Source of the DNA: Geothrix oryzae
GTDB lineage: Bacteria > Acidobacteriota > Holophagae > Holophagales > Holophagaceae
Direction: 5' to 3'
Length of the DNA: 64,000 nt
Assembly (NCBI RefSeq): GCF_030295385.1
Contig: NZ_AP027079.1
Location: 1,798,001-1,862,000, forward strand
The translations under genes were made by a program, and so were the position numbers. This document shows, in pieces, positions 46,549 through 53,646 of this stretch. How positions within the stretch are numbered: position 1 is the first letter of the stretch; every line of letters starts with the position of its first letter. The notes beneath the pieces were generated by a model. That model was not told the DNA's origin. It saw only the letters and a list, made by a program, of their open reading frames with translations, and searched no databases.

Positions 46549-46572
46549 AAGGGCCCGGAGAACCGGGCCCTT
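46549..46572 (-). terminator. Hairpin downstream of mscL
   Basis: Perfect 10-bp stem AAGGGCCCGG / CCGGGCCCTT with a 4-base loop, 35 bases past the mscL stop and upstream of ileS. On the minus strand it continues as TCCC, so the U-tract is weak. Likely terminates mscL before the ileS promoter. Confidence 0.7.
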
Positions 46573-46606
46573 CCACGGCAGTGTCGGGCCGGAACCCGAC
46601 CTGCGG

Positions 46607-46996
46607 CTACAGCGAACTCGTGCAGTGCTTGCAGCGGGTGGCCTTGAGAGGCACCTGCTCCAGGCAGGCGGGGCATTCCTTGGTGGCGGGGGCGGCCGGG
46701 GCCTCCTCCTTCTTCACGAACTTGCCCAGGAACTTGATCAGCACGAGGAAGATCACCAGGGCGATGATCAGGAAGTTCACCGTGGCGCCGAGGACGGCGC
46801 CGATGCGGAATTTGCCGAGGATCCACTCCTCCCACTTAATGTTGGCGGGAAGCACATAGGTCACCAGCGGCATGATGATCCCGTCCACGAAGGCCGTGAT
46901 GATCTTGCCGAAGGCGCCGCCCACGACCACGGCGATGGCCAGATCGACCACATTGCCCTTCATGATGAAGGCCTTGAACTCGTCTTTCATCGACAT
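46607..46996 (-). CDS. mscL: Large-conductance mechanosensitive channel with C-terminal zinc ribbon
   Basis: 129 residues. MscL opens under membrane tension to release solutes during osmotic downshock. TM1 about 16-46 ([30 protein letters not shown]) and TM2 about 72-92. Instead of the usual short helical C-terminus it ends with a Cys4 zinc-ribbon-like module, ECPAC (108, 111) and RCKHC (122, 125). AAGGAG lies 7 bases upstream of ATG 46996. Confidence 0.93.
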   Translation of the reverse strand: MSMKDEFKAFIMKGNVVDLAIAVVVGGAFGKIITAFVDGIIMPLVTYVLPANIKWEEWILGKFRIGAVLGATVNFLIIALVIFLVLIKFLGKFVKKEEAPAAPATKECPACLEQVPLKATRCKHCTSSL

Positions 46997-47013
46997 GAAG
47001 GCTCTCCTTAAGA

Positions 47014-47045
47014 GAACAGCGGGGGCATGATCGCCCCCGCTGTTC
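47014..47045 (-). terminator. Terminator hairpin downstream of the OmpA-like gene
   Basis: Perfect 13-bp inverted repeat GAACAGCGGGGGC / GCCCCCGCTGTTC with a 6-base loop, 11 bases beyond the stop of the OmpA-like gene on the minus strand and just upstream of mscL. A short TCTCTT stretch follows. It is strong enough to separate the two genes. Confidence 0.75.
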
Positions 47046-47056
47046 GAGGACTCGGC

Positions 47057-48208
47057 CTACTTGGTGGCCTTGGCGGCCTTCTTCGCGGGCTTCTTGGGCG
47101 CAGGAGCCGGAGCGGCGGCGCCATCGACGACACCGGTCTCGGTCTTGCGGACCTCGGTCTTGCCGTCGCTGACCTGCACATCGATCTCCACGCGGCGGTT
47201 CTTGGCCTGACCTTCCTTGGTCGCGTTGTCGGCGATGGGCTTGTCGGGGCCCACGCCCACGGTGGTGACCTTGGAAGCCGGGATGCCGGAATCCACCAGG
47301 ACCTTGGCCACCGCATCGGCCCGGCGCTTGGCCAGGGACTTGTTCAGGGCCTTGCCGCCCACGGAGGAGGTGTGACCGCTCACCTCGAGCTTGTAGTTGC
47401 CCGGGTAGGCCTTGAGGCCATCAGCCACCTTCTGGATGGCCGCGGTGGCGTCCGGACCCAGGTCCGCCTTGCCATTGGCGAAGTGCAGCACGGCCTCGTC
47501 CAGGACGATCTTGGCCGGGGGCGGGGGCGGCACAGGCTTCACCACTTCCGGCTCGGGAGCCGGGGGCGGCGGCGGGGGCGGGGGCGGCGCAACCGGCTCA
47601 GGCTTCGGCTCAGGAGCGGGCGGGGGAGGCGGCGGCGGAGGAGCCGGAGCGGCCTTCTTCGCACCACCCCAGGTGTAGCCGAGGCCCAGCGTTGCCAGAT
47701 ATTCCATGCGCGACTTGGGAAGCTCCACGCTCACAGCCTTGACATTCAGGTCGAGCATGAAGTTCTCGGCCAGCTTGCCCATGACGCCGAGCCCGCCGTG
47801 GTAGTTGAGGCGGGTGGTCTCCTTGCCGCTGGGGGAGTATTTCTTGTTCACATTCGTCCCGCCCAGACCCGCGGAGAGGTAGGGATACCAGTTCTCAGCA
47901 CCGGGACGGAAATTGAACAGGCCCGAGGCCAGCAGGTGGGTCTCGTCCCCGGTGGGAGCGCCCGGGATCTTGTCGGCCTTCAGGTCGTTATGCAGGGCGC
48001 GGAGGTCCAGGCCCCAACGGTCGGTGTACCAGTGCCCAACGCCCAGGCCGTAGTGAAGCTGATCCTTCAACTCAATGCCGGGCGTAGCAAGGTTCTTGTC
48101 CTTCTCGAAAATGGTCTGACCCAGGTGGCCAGCCACCCAGGCCTGGCCCTGCTGGGCGGACAGACTCAGCGCCGATCCAGCCAGCAGCAACAACAAGGTT
48201 TTTTTCAT
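47057..48208 (-). CDS. Outer-membrane beta-barrel protein with OmpA peptidoglycan-binding domain
   Basis: 383 residues. Signal peptide about 1-18 (KKTLLLLLAGSALSLSAQ), then a beta-barrel of about 180 residues, a hinge of two proline runs (about 195-240, alternating with AP and EPEP), and a C-terminal OmpA domain (ANGKADLGPDATAAIQKV, LEVSGHTSSVGGKALNKSLAKRRADAV, AKNRRVEI). The tail is rich in Lys, Ala and Pro. It ties the outer membrane to peptidoglycan. GGAGG lies 6 bases upstream of ATG 48208; the promoter is in the AT-rich region 48209-48467. Confidence 0.92.
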   Translation of the reverse strand: MKKTLLLLLAGSALSLSAQQGQAWVAGHLGQTIFEKDKNLATPGIELKDQLHYGLGVGHWYTDRWGLDLRALHNDLKADKIPGAPTGDETHLLASGLFNFRPGAENWYPYLSAGLGGTNVNKKYSPSGKETTRLNYHGGLGVMGKLAENFMLDLNVKAVSVELPKSRMEYLATLGLGYTWGGAKKAAPAPPPPPPPPAPEPKPEPVAPPPPPPPPPAPEPEVVKPVPPPPPAKIVLDEAVLHFANGKADLGPDATAAIQKVADGLKAYPGNYKLEVSGHTSSVGGKALNKSLAKRRADAVAKVLVDSGIPASKVTTVGVGPDKPIADNATKEGQAKNRRVEIDVQVSDGKTEVRKTETGVVDGAAAPAPAPKKPAKKAAKATK

Positions 48209-48467
48209 ACCACCTCCAGGAATAGTGATTCGCATCACGCCTCAAACTAGTCCTCGAAAGGGACTTCATGCAACCTAAAAAAGGTTCCCGACATAAATTT
48301 GGAAAAATTAAACCGTTTTCTCTACATCATGAATCGATAGGAATTTATCTTCGACTCCGTCCCACTACAAGCCGACTTATAGATGCAATCAGTCTTTATT
48401 TTTAAGAGAGAGAGGCCCTTTGTAACCTCTGTATGACCTGGAGTAAGGGCTGCTCTGATGAACCCTC
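48209..48467 (-). promoter_or_regulatory. AT-rich upstream region of the OmpA-like gene
   Basis: About 260 bases, clearly richer in A+T than the surroundings, with no credible gene. It should hold the promoter and a long leader for the OmpA-like gene. A small hairpin, AACCT/AGGTT around an A-run, lies near 48275-48290. Several TATA-like strings are present, but I cannot pick one -35/-10 pair with confidence. Confidence 0.45.
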
Positions 48468-48624
48468 GCCAAGCCTCCGGTGCGATAATAGTGATAAGCG
48501 CCGCCCCGTTTCCACGGTGGAGCCCTCCTGGACATGGACGACCGTCACGGTCCCAGTCGTGCTGGTCTTCAGCTCGTTCTGCATCCTCTTGGTATCGCCT
48601 TTGGCGATACGCAAGGCCTCCCCC
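48468..48624 (-). repeat. 157-bp tandem repeat, distal decayed copy of the biotin-carrier gene 3' end
   Basis: Second extra copy of the last 38 codons of the adjacent biotin-carrier gene plus a spacer. The frame still reads MQNELKTSTTGTVTVVHVQEG and then shifts after VETG, so it is a decayed fragment. The spacer (about 48586-48624) is identical to that of the nearer copy and contains the hairpin GTATCGCC-TTT-GGCGATAC at 48592-48610. The biotin-accepting Lys is not included. Confidence 0.85.
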
Positions 48625-48781
48625 TCAGGCTTCGGGCGCCACGACGGTGATGAGCGCAGCTCCCGTCTCCACGGTGCCGCCCTCCTGGACATGGACGACC
48701 GTCACGATCCCGGTGGTGCTGGTCTTCAGCTCGTTCTGCATCCTCTTGGTATCGCCTTTGGCGATACGCAAGGCCTCCCCC
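48625..48781 (-). repeat. 157-bp tandem repeat, proximal intact copy of the biotin-carrier gene 3' end
   Basis: First extra copy, directly downstream of the real gene. It differs from the real 3' end at only about 3 of 119 bases and retains an intact 38-codon frame from MQNEL to VVAPEA with its own TGA. The copy begins immediately after the codon for the biotinylated Lys (MEAMK-M). The spacer hairpin GTATCGCC-TTT-GGCGATAC is at 48749-48767. The 157-bp period is not a multiple of 3, so it does not extend the carrier protein. Confidence 0.88.
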
Positions 48782-49306
48782 TTAGGCTTCGGGTGCCACG
48801 ACGGTGATGAGCGCAGCTCCCGTCTCCACGGTGGCGCCCTCCTGGACATGGACGACCGTCACGATCCCGGTGGTGCTGGTCTTCAGCTCGTTCTGCATCT
48901 TCATGGCCTCCATGACGAGGAGGGTCTGGCCCTCCTGAACGGAGTCGCCGACCTTCGCGAGCAATTTCACGATCTTGCCGGGCATGGGCGAAGACAGCAC
49001 GCCGCCCCCGGCCCCGGCGCCGCCGGAACCCGCAAGGAGGGCCCGGCGGGGGTCCACCAGGGCGAATTCGTAGGGGCCATCGTAGAGCATGGCCCGGTAG
49101 GCGTGGGTGTCGGGATCCGGCGACTTGGCCGGGTCCAGGCGCACCTCCACCGAGCGGCCTTCCATGAGGATCGAATAGCAGCCGGGTTCCAGTTCCAGGA
49201 TATCGATGGGATGGCTCACGCCCTCCCAGACCAGCGTCGTCGCGCCGTCCTGGCGGATGAGTTCCACCTCATGGGATTCCTTGCCGAGGATCAGGGTCCG
49301 TTTCAC
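48782..49306 (-). CDS. Biotin carboxyl carrier subunit of an acyl-CoA carboxylase
   Basis: 174 residues. The C-terminal biotinyl domain (about 103-174) has SSPMPGKIVKLL and the biotin-accepting Lys136 in VMEAMKMQNE. The N-terminal ~90 residues (VKRTLILGKESHEVEL...) resemble the linker/BT region of propionyl- or methylcrotonyl-CoA carboxylase alpha subunits, here split off as a separate protein. I chose GTG 49306, with GGGAG six bases upstream and 10 bases after the carboxylase stop. Two partial copies of its 3' end follow it. Confidence 0.88.
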   Translation of the reverse strand: MKRTLILGKESHEVELIRQDGATTLVWEGVSHPIDILELEPGCYSILMEGRSVEVRLDPAKSPDPDTHAYRAMLYDGPYEFALVDPRRALLAGSGGAGAGGGVLSSPMPGKIVKLLAKVGDSVQEGQTLLVMEAMKMQNELKTSTTGIVTVVHVQEGATVETGAALITVVAPEA

Positions 49307-49316
49307 GCGCGTCTCC

Positions 49317-50810
49317 CTACAACCGGTTGAACCGGCCCCAGTGCTTCCAGGCATCGGGTCTCCCCTCGCCCCCGGCGGACGGCTGGGTGGCCCGTCGCTG
49401 TTCGGTTTCGAGTTCGTGCAGCAGCGCCGCCGCCACCGCGAACTTCAGGTCGGGCCCCTGCCCCTTCCGCTTCCAGAAGGGTTTGTCGAGCATGCCCGTG
49501 TGCAGGGCGCCTTCACGGAAGGGCTCGTGCTCCATCAGCGCCTCGTGGAAGGCGATGTTGTGGCGGATGCCGCCGATGCGGTACTCGCCCAGGGCCGCGC
49601 GCATGCGCTCGATGGCCTCCAGTCGCGTGGGCCCCCAGGTGCTGAGTTTGCTGATCATGGGGTCGTAGAACATGGGCACTTCGGCCCCTTCGTAGACGCC
49701 GCCGTCATCGCGTACATTGCGTCCGCTGGGCGTGCGCAGGAAGGTGATCTTCCCGGGGCTCGGCATGAAGTTCTTGTCGGGGTCCTCGGCGTAGACGCGG
49801 CACTCCATGGCCCAGCCGTTGAGGGGGATCTCCTCCTGGGTCATGGGCAGCTTCTCGCCGCGGGCCACGAGGATCTGCCACTTCACCAGGTCCAGGCCCG
49901 TGATCCACTCCGTGACGGGATGCTCCACCTGGAGGCGGGTGTTCATCTCCAGGAAGTAGAAGTTGCGGTCCGCGTCCGCCAGGAACTCCACGGTGCCCGC
50001 GCCCACATAGTTCACGGCCCGGGCCACCTTGAGGGCGGCTTCCCCCATGGCCTTGCGCATCTCCGGCGTCACATGGGGGCTCGGGGCCTCCTCGATCACC
50101 TTCTGATGGCGGCGCTGCACGGAGCACTCGCGCTCATGCAGATAGACATGGTTGCCGTGGGTATCGGAGAAGATCTGGATCTCGATGTGGCGCGGCTGGA
50201 CGATGGCCTTCTCCACATAGACGCTGTCGTCGCCAAAGCTGGACAGCGCCTCGCCGCGCGCCCGCGCCAGCGAGGAGGTGAACTCCTCGGGCTTGAGCAC
50301 CAGGCGCATGCCCTTGCCGCCCCCGCCCATGGCGGCCTTGAGCATCACGGGGAAGCCGATCTTCTGGGAGGCGACCAGCAGCTCATCGTCGGCCATGGTC
50401 TCCTGAATGCCCGGCACCACGGGGCAACCTGCGGCGATGGCCACCTCACGGGCGGCGGTCTTCGATCCCATGCTCACGATGCATTCGGGACGGGGCCCGA
50501 TGAAGGTGATGCCCGCGGCCTCGAAAGCCCTGGCGGCTTCAGCGTTCTCTGAGAGGAAGCCGTAGCCCGGATGCACCGCGTCGGCGCCGCTGCGCTTGCA
50601 GACATCCAGGATCTTCTCCAGCACCAGGTAGCTCTCCCGGGCCGCCGCGGGACCGATGAAGTAGGCCTCATCCGCCATGCGCACATGCAGGGCGCCGCGG
50701 TCGGCCTCGGAATAGACGGCCACCGTGGGGATGCCCATCTCGCGGCAGGTGCGGATCACGCGGATCGCAATCTCCCCGCGGTTCGCAATCAGGATCTTGG
50801 TCACGGACAT
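49317..50810 (-). CDS. Biotin carboxylase subunit of an acyl-CoA carboxylase
   Basis: 497 residues, ATP-grasp enzyme that carboxylates biotin using bicarbonate and ATP. Seen: KILIANRGEIAIRVIRTCREMG, the glycine-rich AAMGGGGKGMRLV, the catalytic EMNTRLQVEHPVTEWITG, and HRRHQKVIEEAPSP. About 50 residues longer than AccC and followed by a stand-alone carrier, it resembles the split alpha subunit of propionyl/acetyl-CoA carboxylases. No carboxyltransferase gene is adjacent. AGGTGAG precedes ATG 50810 and overlaps the stop of an upstream small frame. Confidence 0.92.
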   Translation of the reverse strand: MSVTKILIANRGEIAIRVIRTCREMGIPTVAVYSEADRGALHVRMADEAYFIGPAAARESYLVLEKILDVCKRSGADAVHPGYGFLSENAEAARAFEAAGITFIGPRPECIVSMGSKTAAREVAIAAGCPVVPGIQETMADDELLVASQKIGFPVMLKAAMGGGGKGMRLVLKPEEFTSSLARARGEALSSFGDDSVYVEKAIVQPRHIEIQIFSDTHGNHVYLHERECSVQRRHQKVIEEAPSPHVTPEMRKAMGEAALKVARAVNYVGAGTVEFLADADRNFYFLEMNTRLQVEHPVTEWITGLDLVKWQILVARGEKLPMTQEEIPLNGWAMECRVYAEDPDKNFMPSPGKITFLRTPSGRNVRDDGGVYEGAEVPMFYDPMISKLSTWGPTRLEAIERMRAALGEYRIGGIRHNIAFHEALMEHEPFREGALHTGMLDKPFWKRKGQGPDLKFAVAAALLHELETEQRRATQPSAGGEGRPDAWKHWGRFNRL

Positions 50811-50814
50811 GGGC

Positions 50815-50955
50815 TCACCTTTGCTCAATGGTGCTCGATCGCTGGCCTGCGCGGGGACCTGACCCCGATCGCTTCGCTCCCGCTCCCTCGCTGCGCTCGA
50901 TCACAGAGGGGTCATCATCCCCCCGATTGGCAACGAGGATCTTGGTCACGGTCAT
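50815..50955 (-). pseudogene. 46-codon upstream frame starting like the biotin carboxylase
   Basis: Begins MTVTKILVANRG, matching MSVTKILIANRG of the carboxylase at 10 of 12 residues, with mostly third-base differences at DNA level. It then diverges into DDDPSVIERSEGAG... and stops at TGA 50815-50817, four bases before the carboxylase ATG. GAGGT lies upstream of its ATG. Either a remnant of a duplicated or paralogous carboxylase start, or a functioning leader peptide coupled to translation of the carboxylase. Confidence 0.6.
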
Positions 50956-50976
50956 GGTTGGACCTCGGAATCGGGC

Positions 50977-51432
50977 ATGATGGAGGCGATGCGATTCTCC
51001 AGCCTAGCAAACCCGCTGCTCGCCATCACGCTTGGCGTCCTGATCTTCCACTGCGGGCGGAAGGGCGACCCCATCCCCCGCCCGCGCGCGGCCGCCCAGG
51101 CCCCCGAGGTCCGGCTGGAGGGCCTGCGGAAAGTCCGGCTCACGCTGCCCCCGGCGGATGTGAAGGGGGATCCCCTGGCGGGGGTGGAGCTGGTCCGGGT
51201 GCTGTATCTCCCCCTGGCCCTCGCCAAACCCTCGCCCGAGGAGGTCTTCAACCACGGGGAGGTCGTGCTGGAACGGCGGCGCCCCGATCTGCCGGGGCCC
51301 GGGGAGCCGTTCACCATGGACCTGGGCTCGCTGCAACGGCCCCAGGGCTGGATCGTGGTCGTGGCGGTGCGTCTGGGCAATGTGGCGGGGCGCCCCAGCG
51401 ATGTGCTGCCCTGGATGGACCCGGCCCTCTGA
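50977..51432 (+). CDS. Putative small lipoprotein
   Basis: 151 residues. The N-terminus LLAITLGVLIFHC is a lipoprotein signal with Cys at about residue 26, followed by GRKGDPIPRPRA. Gram-negative genomes often carry a small lipoprotein starting C-G-x-K-G-D/P-L-x-x-P (LptM-like), and this resembles that start, but the rest (LRKVRLTLPPADVKG... WIVVVAVRLGNVAGRPSDV) looks like a fibronectin-type fold. Start could be ATG 50977, 50980 or 50989. Divergent from the carboxylase and convergent with coaBC. Confidence 0.65.
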   Translation: MMEAMRFSSLANPLLAITLGVLIFHCGRKGDPIPRPRAAAQAPEVRLEGLRKVRLTLPPADVKGDPLAGVELVRVLYLPLALAKPSPEEVFNHGEVVLERRRPDLPGPGEPFTMDLGSLQRPQGWIVVVAVRLGNVAGRPSDVLPWMDPAL

Positions 51433-51446
51433 CGGATGGGGCCGCG

Positions 51447-52655
51447 CTACCGGCCGCTCTCCCGGGCTTCCAGCCGGTGAGCCCACCACTGCACCACGGC
51501 CCGGGCCAGCTGATCCTTCGCCAGGGGCCCGAGGGGGGGGTGGGGGCCCTGGGCCGTGACGGGCGTCAGGGTGTTGGCCTGGGCGCCGAAAGCCCGGCCG
51601 TCCTGGACATCGTTCACCAGCACGGCATCCAGGCCCTTCTTCACCAATTTGGCGGCGGCCTGCTCCAGGTGCTTCTCGCTCTCGGCCGCGAAGCCGAGCA
51701 CCCACTGATCCGCCCGTCGGGCAGCGGAGAGGCGTGCCAGGATGTCCGGCGTCCGCACCAGCACCAAGGTCTCGGGCCCGTCGCCCTTCTTCACCTTCTC
51801 GGGCGCCAGCGCTTCGGGGCGCTGGTCCGCCACGGCGGCGGCGGCCACCAGGCCGTCCGAATCCGCCCAGCGGGCCTCGCAGGCCTCCAGCATCTGCTGC
51901 GCGCTGCGGACGCGGAGGGTCTCCACGCCCCAGGGCGCCGGAAGGTCGCCGCCCAGCACCAGCTGGACCTGGGCGCCCACATCGCGGAAGGCCCGCGCCA
52001 GCTCGATGCCCATGGCGCCGGTGCTGCGGTTGGTGAGCGTGCGGACCGGATCCAGATCCTCCCGCGTGGGGCCCGAGGTGATCAGCACCCGGCGGCCGCG
52101 GAGGCTGCGCAGCTTGGGCGTGCCGTGCATCTGGATGGCCTCGGCGATGGCGACCACCTCCGCCAGCTTCCCGGATCCTTCCTCGCCGCAGGCCAGGGTG
52201 CCCTCGCCGGGTTCCACCACCGCGTGGCCGAAGGCGCGCAGCCGGGCGATGTTCGCCTGCACCGCGGGATGCTCCCACATGCCCGTGTTCATGGCCGGGG
52301 CCCAGAGCACCGGTGCCCGGGTGGCGAGCAGGACGGTGCTGAGCAGATCCGTGGCGAGGCCGTTGGCGGTCTTGCCCAGGATGTTCGCCGTGGCGGGCAC
52401 CACGGCCACCAGGTCGGCCCAGCGAGCCAGCTCGATATGCTCGATGCTGGGATTCGCGCGCCATTCCCCCTGGTCGGGGTTGGCCCCGAAACAGGGCTCG
52501 CCCGTCAGGCTGGTGAGCGTGAGCGGCGTGATGAACCGCGCCCCGGCCTCCGTGAGGATGCAGCGCACCCGGTGGCCCTGGTTGGCCAGCAGCCGGGCCA
52601 GCTCGGCGGATTTGTAGGCGGCGATCCCGCCGGTGATCCCCAGGATGATCTGCAT
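51447..52655 (-). CDS. coaBC: Bifunctional phosphopantothenoylcysteine decarboxylase / phosphopantothenate-cysteine ligase
   Basis: 402 residues, two steps of coenzyme A synthesis. CoaC half (about 1-185): ILGITGGIAAYKSAELARLL, the active-site SIEHIELARWADLVAVVPATAN, and the PAMN motif APAMNTGMW. CoaB half (about 186-402): VLITSGPTREDLDPVRTLTNRSTGAMG and VLVNDV. I use ATG 52655; the longer open frame upstream is out of register with the DinB gene. The start overlaps the DinB stop by one base (TGATG). Confidence 0.94.
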   Translation of the reverse strand: MQIILGITGGIAAYKSAELARLLANQGHRVRCILTEAGARFITPLTLTSLTGEPCFGANPDQGEWRANPSIEHIELARWADLVAVVPATANILGKTANGLATDLLSTVLLATRAPVLWAPAMNTGMWEHPAVQANIARLRAFGHAVVEPGEGTLACGEEGSGKLAEVVAIAEAIQMHGTPKLRSLRGRRVLITSGPTREDLDPVRTLTNRSTGAMGIELARAFRDVGAQVQLVLGGDLPAPWGVETLRVRSAQQMLEACEARWADSDGLVAAAAVADQRPEALAPEKVKKGDGPETLVLVRTPDILARLSAARRADQWVLGFAAESEKHLEQAAAKLVKKGLDAVLVNDVQDGRAFGAQANTLTPVTAQGPHPPLGPLAKDQLARAVVQWWAHRLEARESGR

Positions 52656-53125
52656 CAGATGGCTCCCGGCAGGCCGTGCAGCTTGCGGATGATCCCGATC
52701 TGCCCCAGGTGGTAGCACTCGTGCATGAAGAGGAACGACAACACCTGTTCCAGGGGCTGTTCCGTGCCCAGGGCCGGGTTCAGGGTCGGGCGGTCCCAGT
52801 CCTCCAGCTGCTGGAAGGCGGCCTTCAGGGCCTGATCCGTCGCCCGGAAGGCCTCCAGCAGCCCCGCCCAGTCCAGATGGGCGGTGGCCCCCGGGCCGCC
52901 GCGGGCATAGTGCTGTTCCCAGGTCGGTTCCTCCGGCAGGCTCCCGCCGAGCATCTTCACGATCCGGCGCCGCGAGGCCACCAGATGTCCCGCGATCCAG
53001 GCGGCCGAAGCCACGCCGGAGGCCGGCCGTTTCGCGGCCAGATCCTCGGTGAGCCCCGCCCCATTCAGCTCCAGGAGCCGGATGTTGCCGCCGAAGGCGG
53101 TCCGCCAGAGCTTGCCCCGTTCCAT
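52655..53125 (-). CDS. DinB/YfiT-like four-helix protein
   Basis: 156 residues. The DinB-superfamily metal site is suggested by three His: WIAGHLVASRRR near residue 46 and FMHECYHLGQIG near residue 139. Members are bacillithiol-, glutathione- or mycothiol-linked transferases or remain uncharacterised; because bshC and bshB1 are in this window, a bacillithiol-S-transferase-like role is worth considering. ATG 53125 has GGGAGGG upstream; an earlier ATG at 53146 adds seven residues. Confidence 0.8.
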   Translation of the reverse strand: MERGKLWRTAFGGNIRLLELNGAGLTEDLAAKRPASGVASAAWIAGHLVASRRRIVKMLGGSLPEEPTWEQHYARGGPGATAHLDWAGLLEAFRATDQALKAAFQQLEDWDRPTLNPALGTEQPLEQVLSFLFMHECYHLGQIGIIRKLHGLPGAI

Positions 53126-53221
53126 GGTCCCTCCCGGAAGACCCAATCCTACTCCAGGAGCCCGTCCGGACCATTGCCGGAAGCCCTTTCAGATGCTATG
53201 CTTCCAGGTTCGGAGTGCCCC

Positions 53222-53506
53222 ATGACCCAGCGCACCATCGTTCGTGTCCCGGAAGAAATCGCCAACAAGTACCGCTTCGTCGTCGTGGCGGGCAAGCGCT
53301 GCGACCAGCTTCAGCGCGGCGCCTTCCCCAAGGTCGAGGTGATCGTGCCCGTGAACAAGCACGGCCAGGCCCAGGATGCGCCCAAGCTCGCGTCCTTCTG
53401 GGGCCAGGTCGCCGTCGCCGAGGTGGAAGAGAACCGCATCGCCTTCGAAGAGGCCGAGGTGCTCACCATCGAAGACACCACGGTCGTTCCCATCTCCAGC
53501 GAATAA
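53222..53506 (+). CDS. rpoZ: DNA-directed RNA polymerase omega subunit
   Basis: 94 residues. Core region NKYRFVVVAGKRCDQLQRGAFPKV matches the omega signature (RF-LV-VAxKRARQLxxG). Omega aids assembly of beta-prime and in some bacteria mediates ppGpp effects. GGAG lies just upstream of ATG 53222 and a GCTATGCTT -10-like string about 25 bases upstream. Followed by a strong intrinsic terminator. Confidence 0.88.
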   Translation: MTQRTIVRVPEEIANKYRFVVVAGKRCDQLQRGAFPKVEVIVPVNKHGQAQDAPKLASFWGQVAVAEVEENRIAFEEAEVLTIEDTTVVPISSE

Positions 53507-53523
53507 CCGACCGATTCCTTCTG

Positions 53524-53552
53524 AAAAGCCCCCGGCGTTCCGGGGGCTTTTT
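53524..53552 (+). terminator. Rho-independent terminator of rpoZ
   Basis: Stem AAAAGCCCCCGG / CCGGGGGCTTTT (12 bp) with a 4-base CGTT loop and five T residues at the 3' end, 18 bases past the rpoZ stop. The clearest intrinsic terminator in the window. Confidence 0.92.
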
Positions 53553-53619
53553 ACGGCCTGGATCCTATTTCCACGGCTGATGAAATAAAGCCTTGCGCGA
53601 GGACCGGGCGGGTCGCAAT

Positions 53620-53637
53620 ATTCAACGCGTGTTGAAT
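53620..53637. promoter_or_regulatory. Palindromic operator upstream of the TetR efflux operon
   Basis: ATTCAAC-GCGT-GTTGAAT, a 7-bp inverted repeat with a 4-base centre, ends 9 bases before the TetR start codon. Position and symmetry fit autorepression of the efflux operon by its TetR protein. Confidence 0.6.
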
Positions 53638-53646
53638 TGGAGTCCC

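Noticed and set aside
46462-46606. T-box or other leader upstream of ileS
   Set aside because: No T-box sequence or specifier/antiterminator layout is visible; the only structure is the hairpin that fits the mscL terminator.
48402-48849. Treating the repeat copies as separate small carrier proteins
   Set aside because: They lack the biotin-accepting Lys and the first half of the biotinyl fold, and the distal copy is frameshifted. Translation cannot be excluded, but function as a carrier can.
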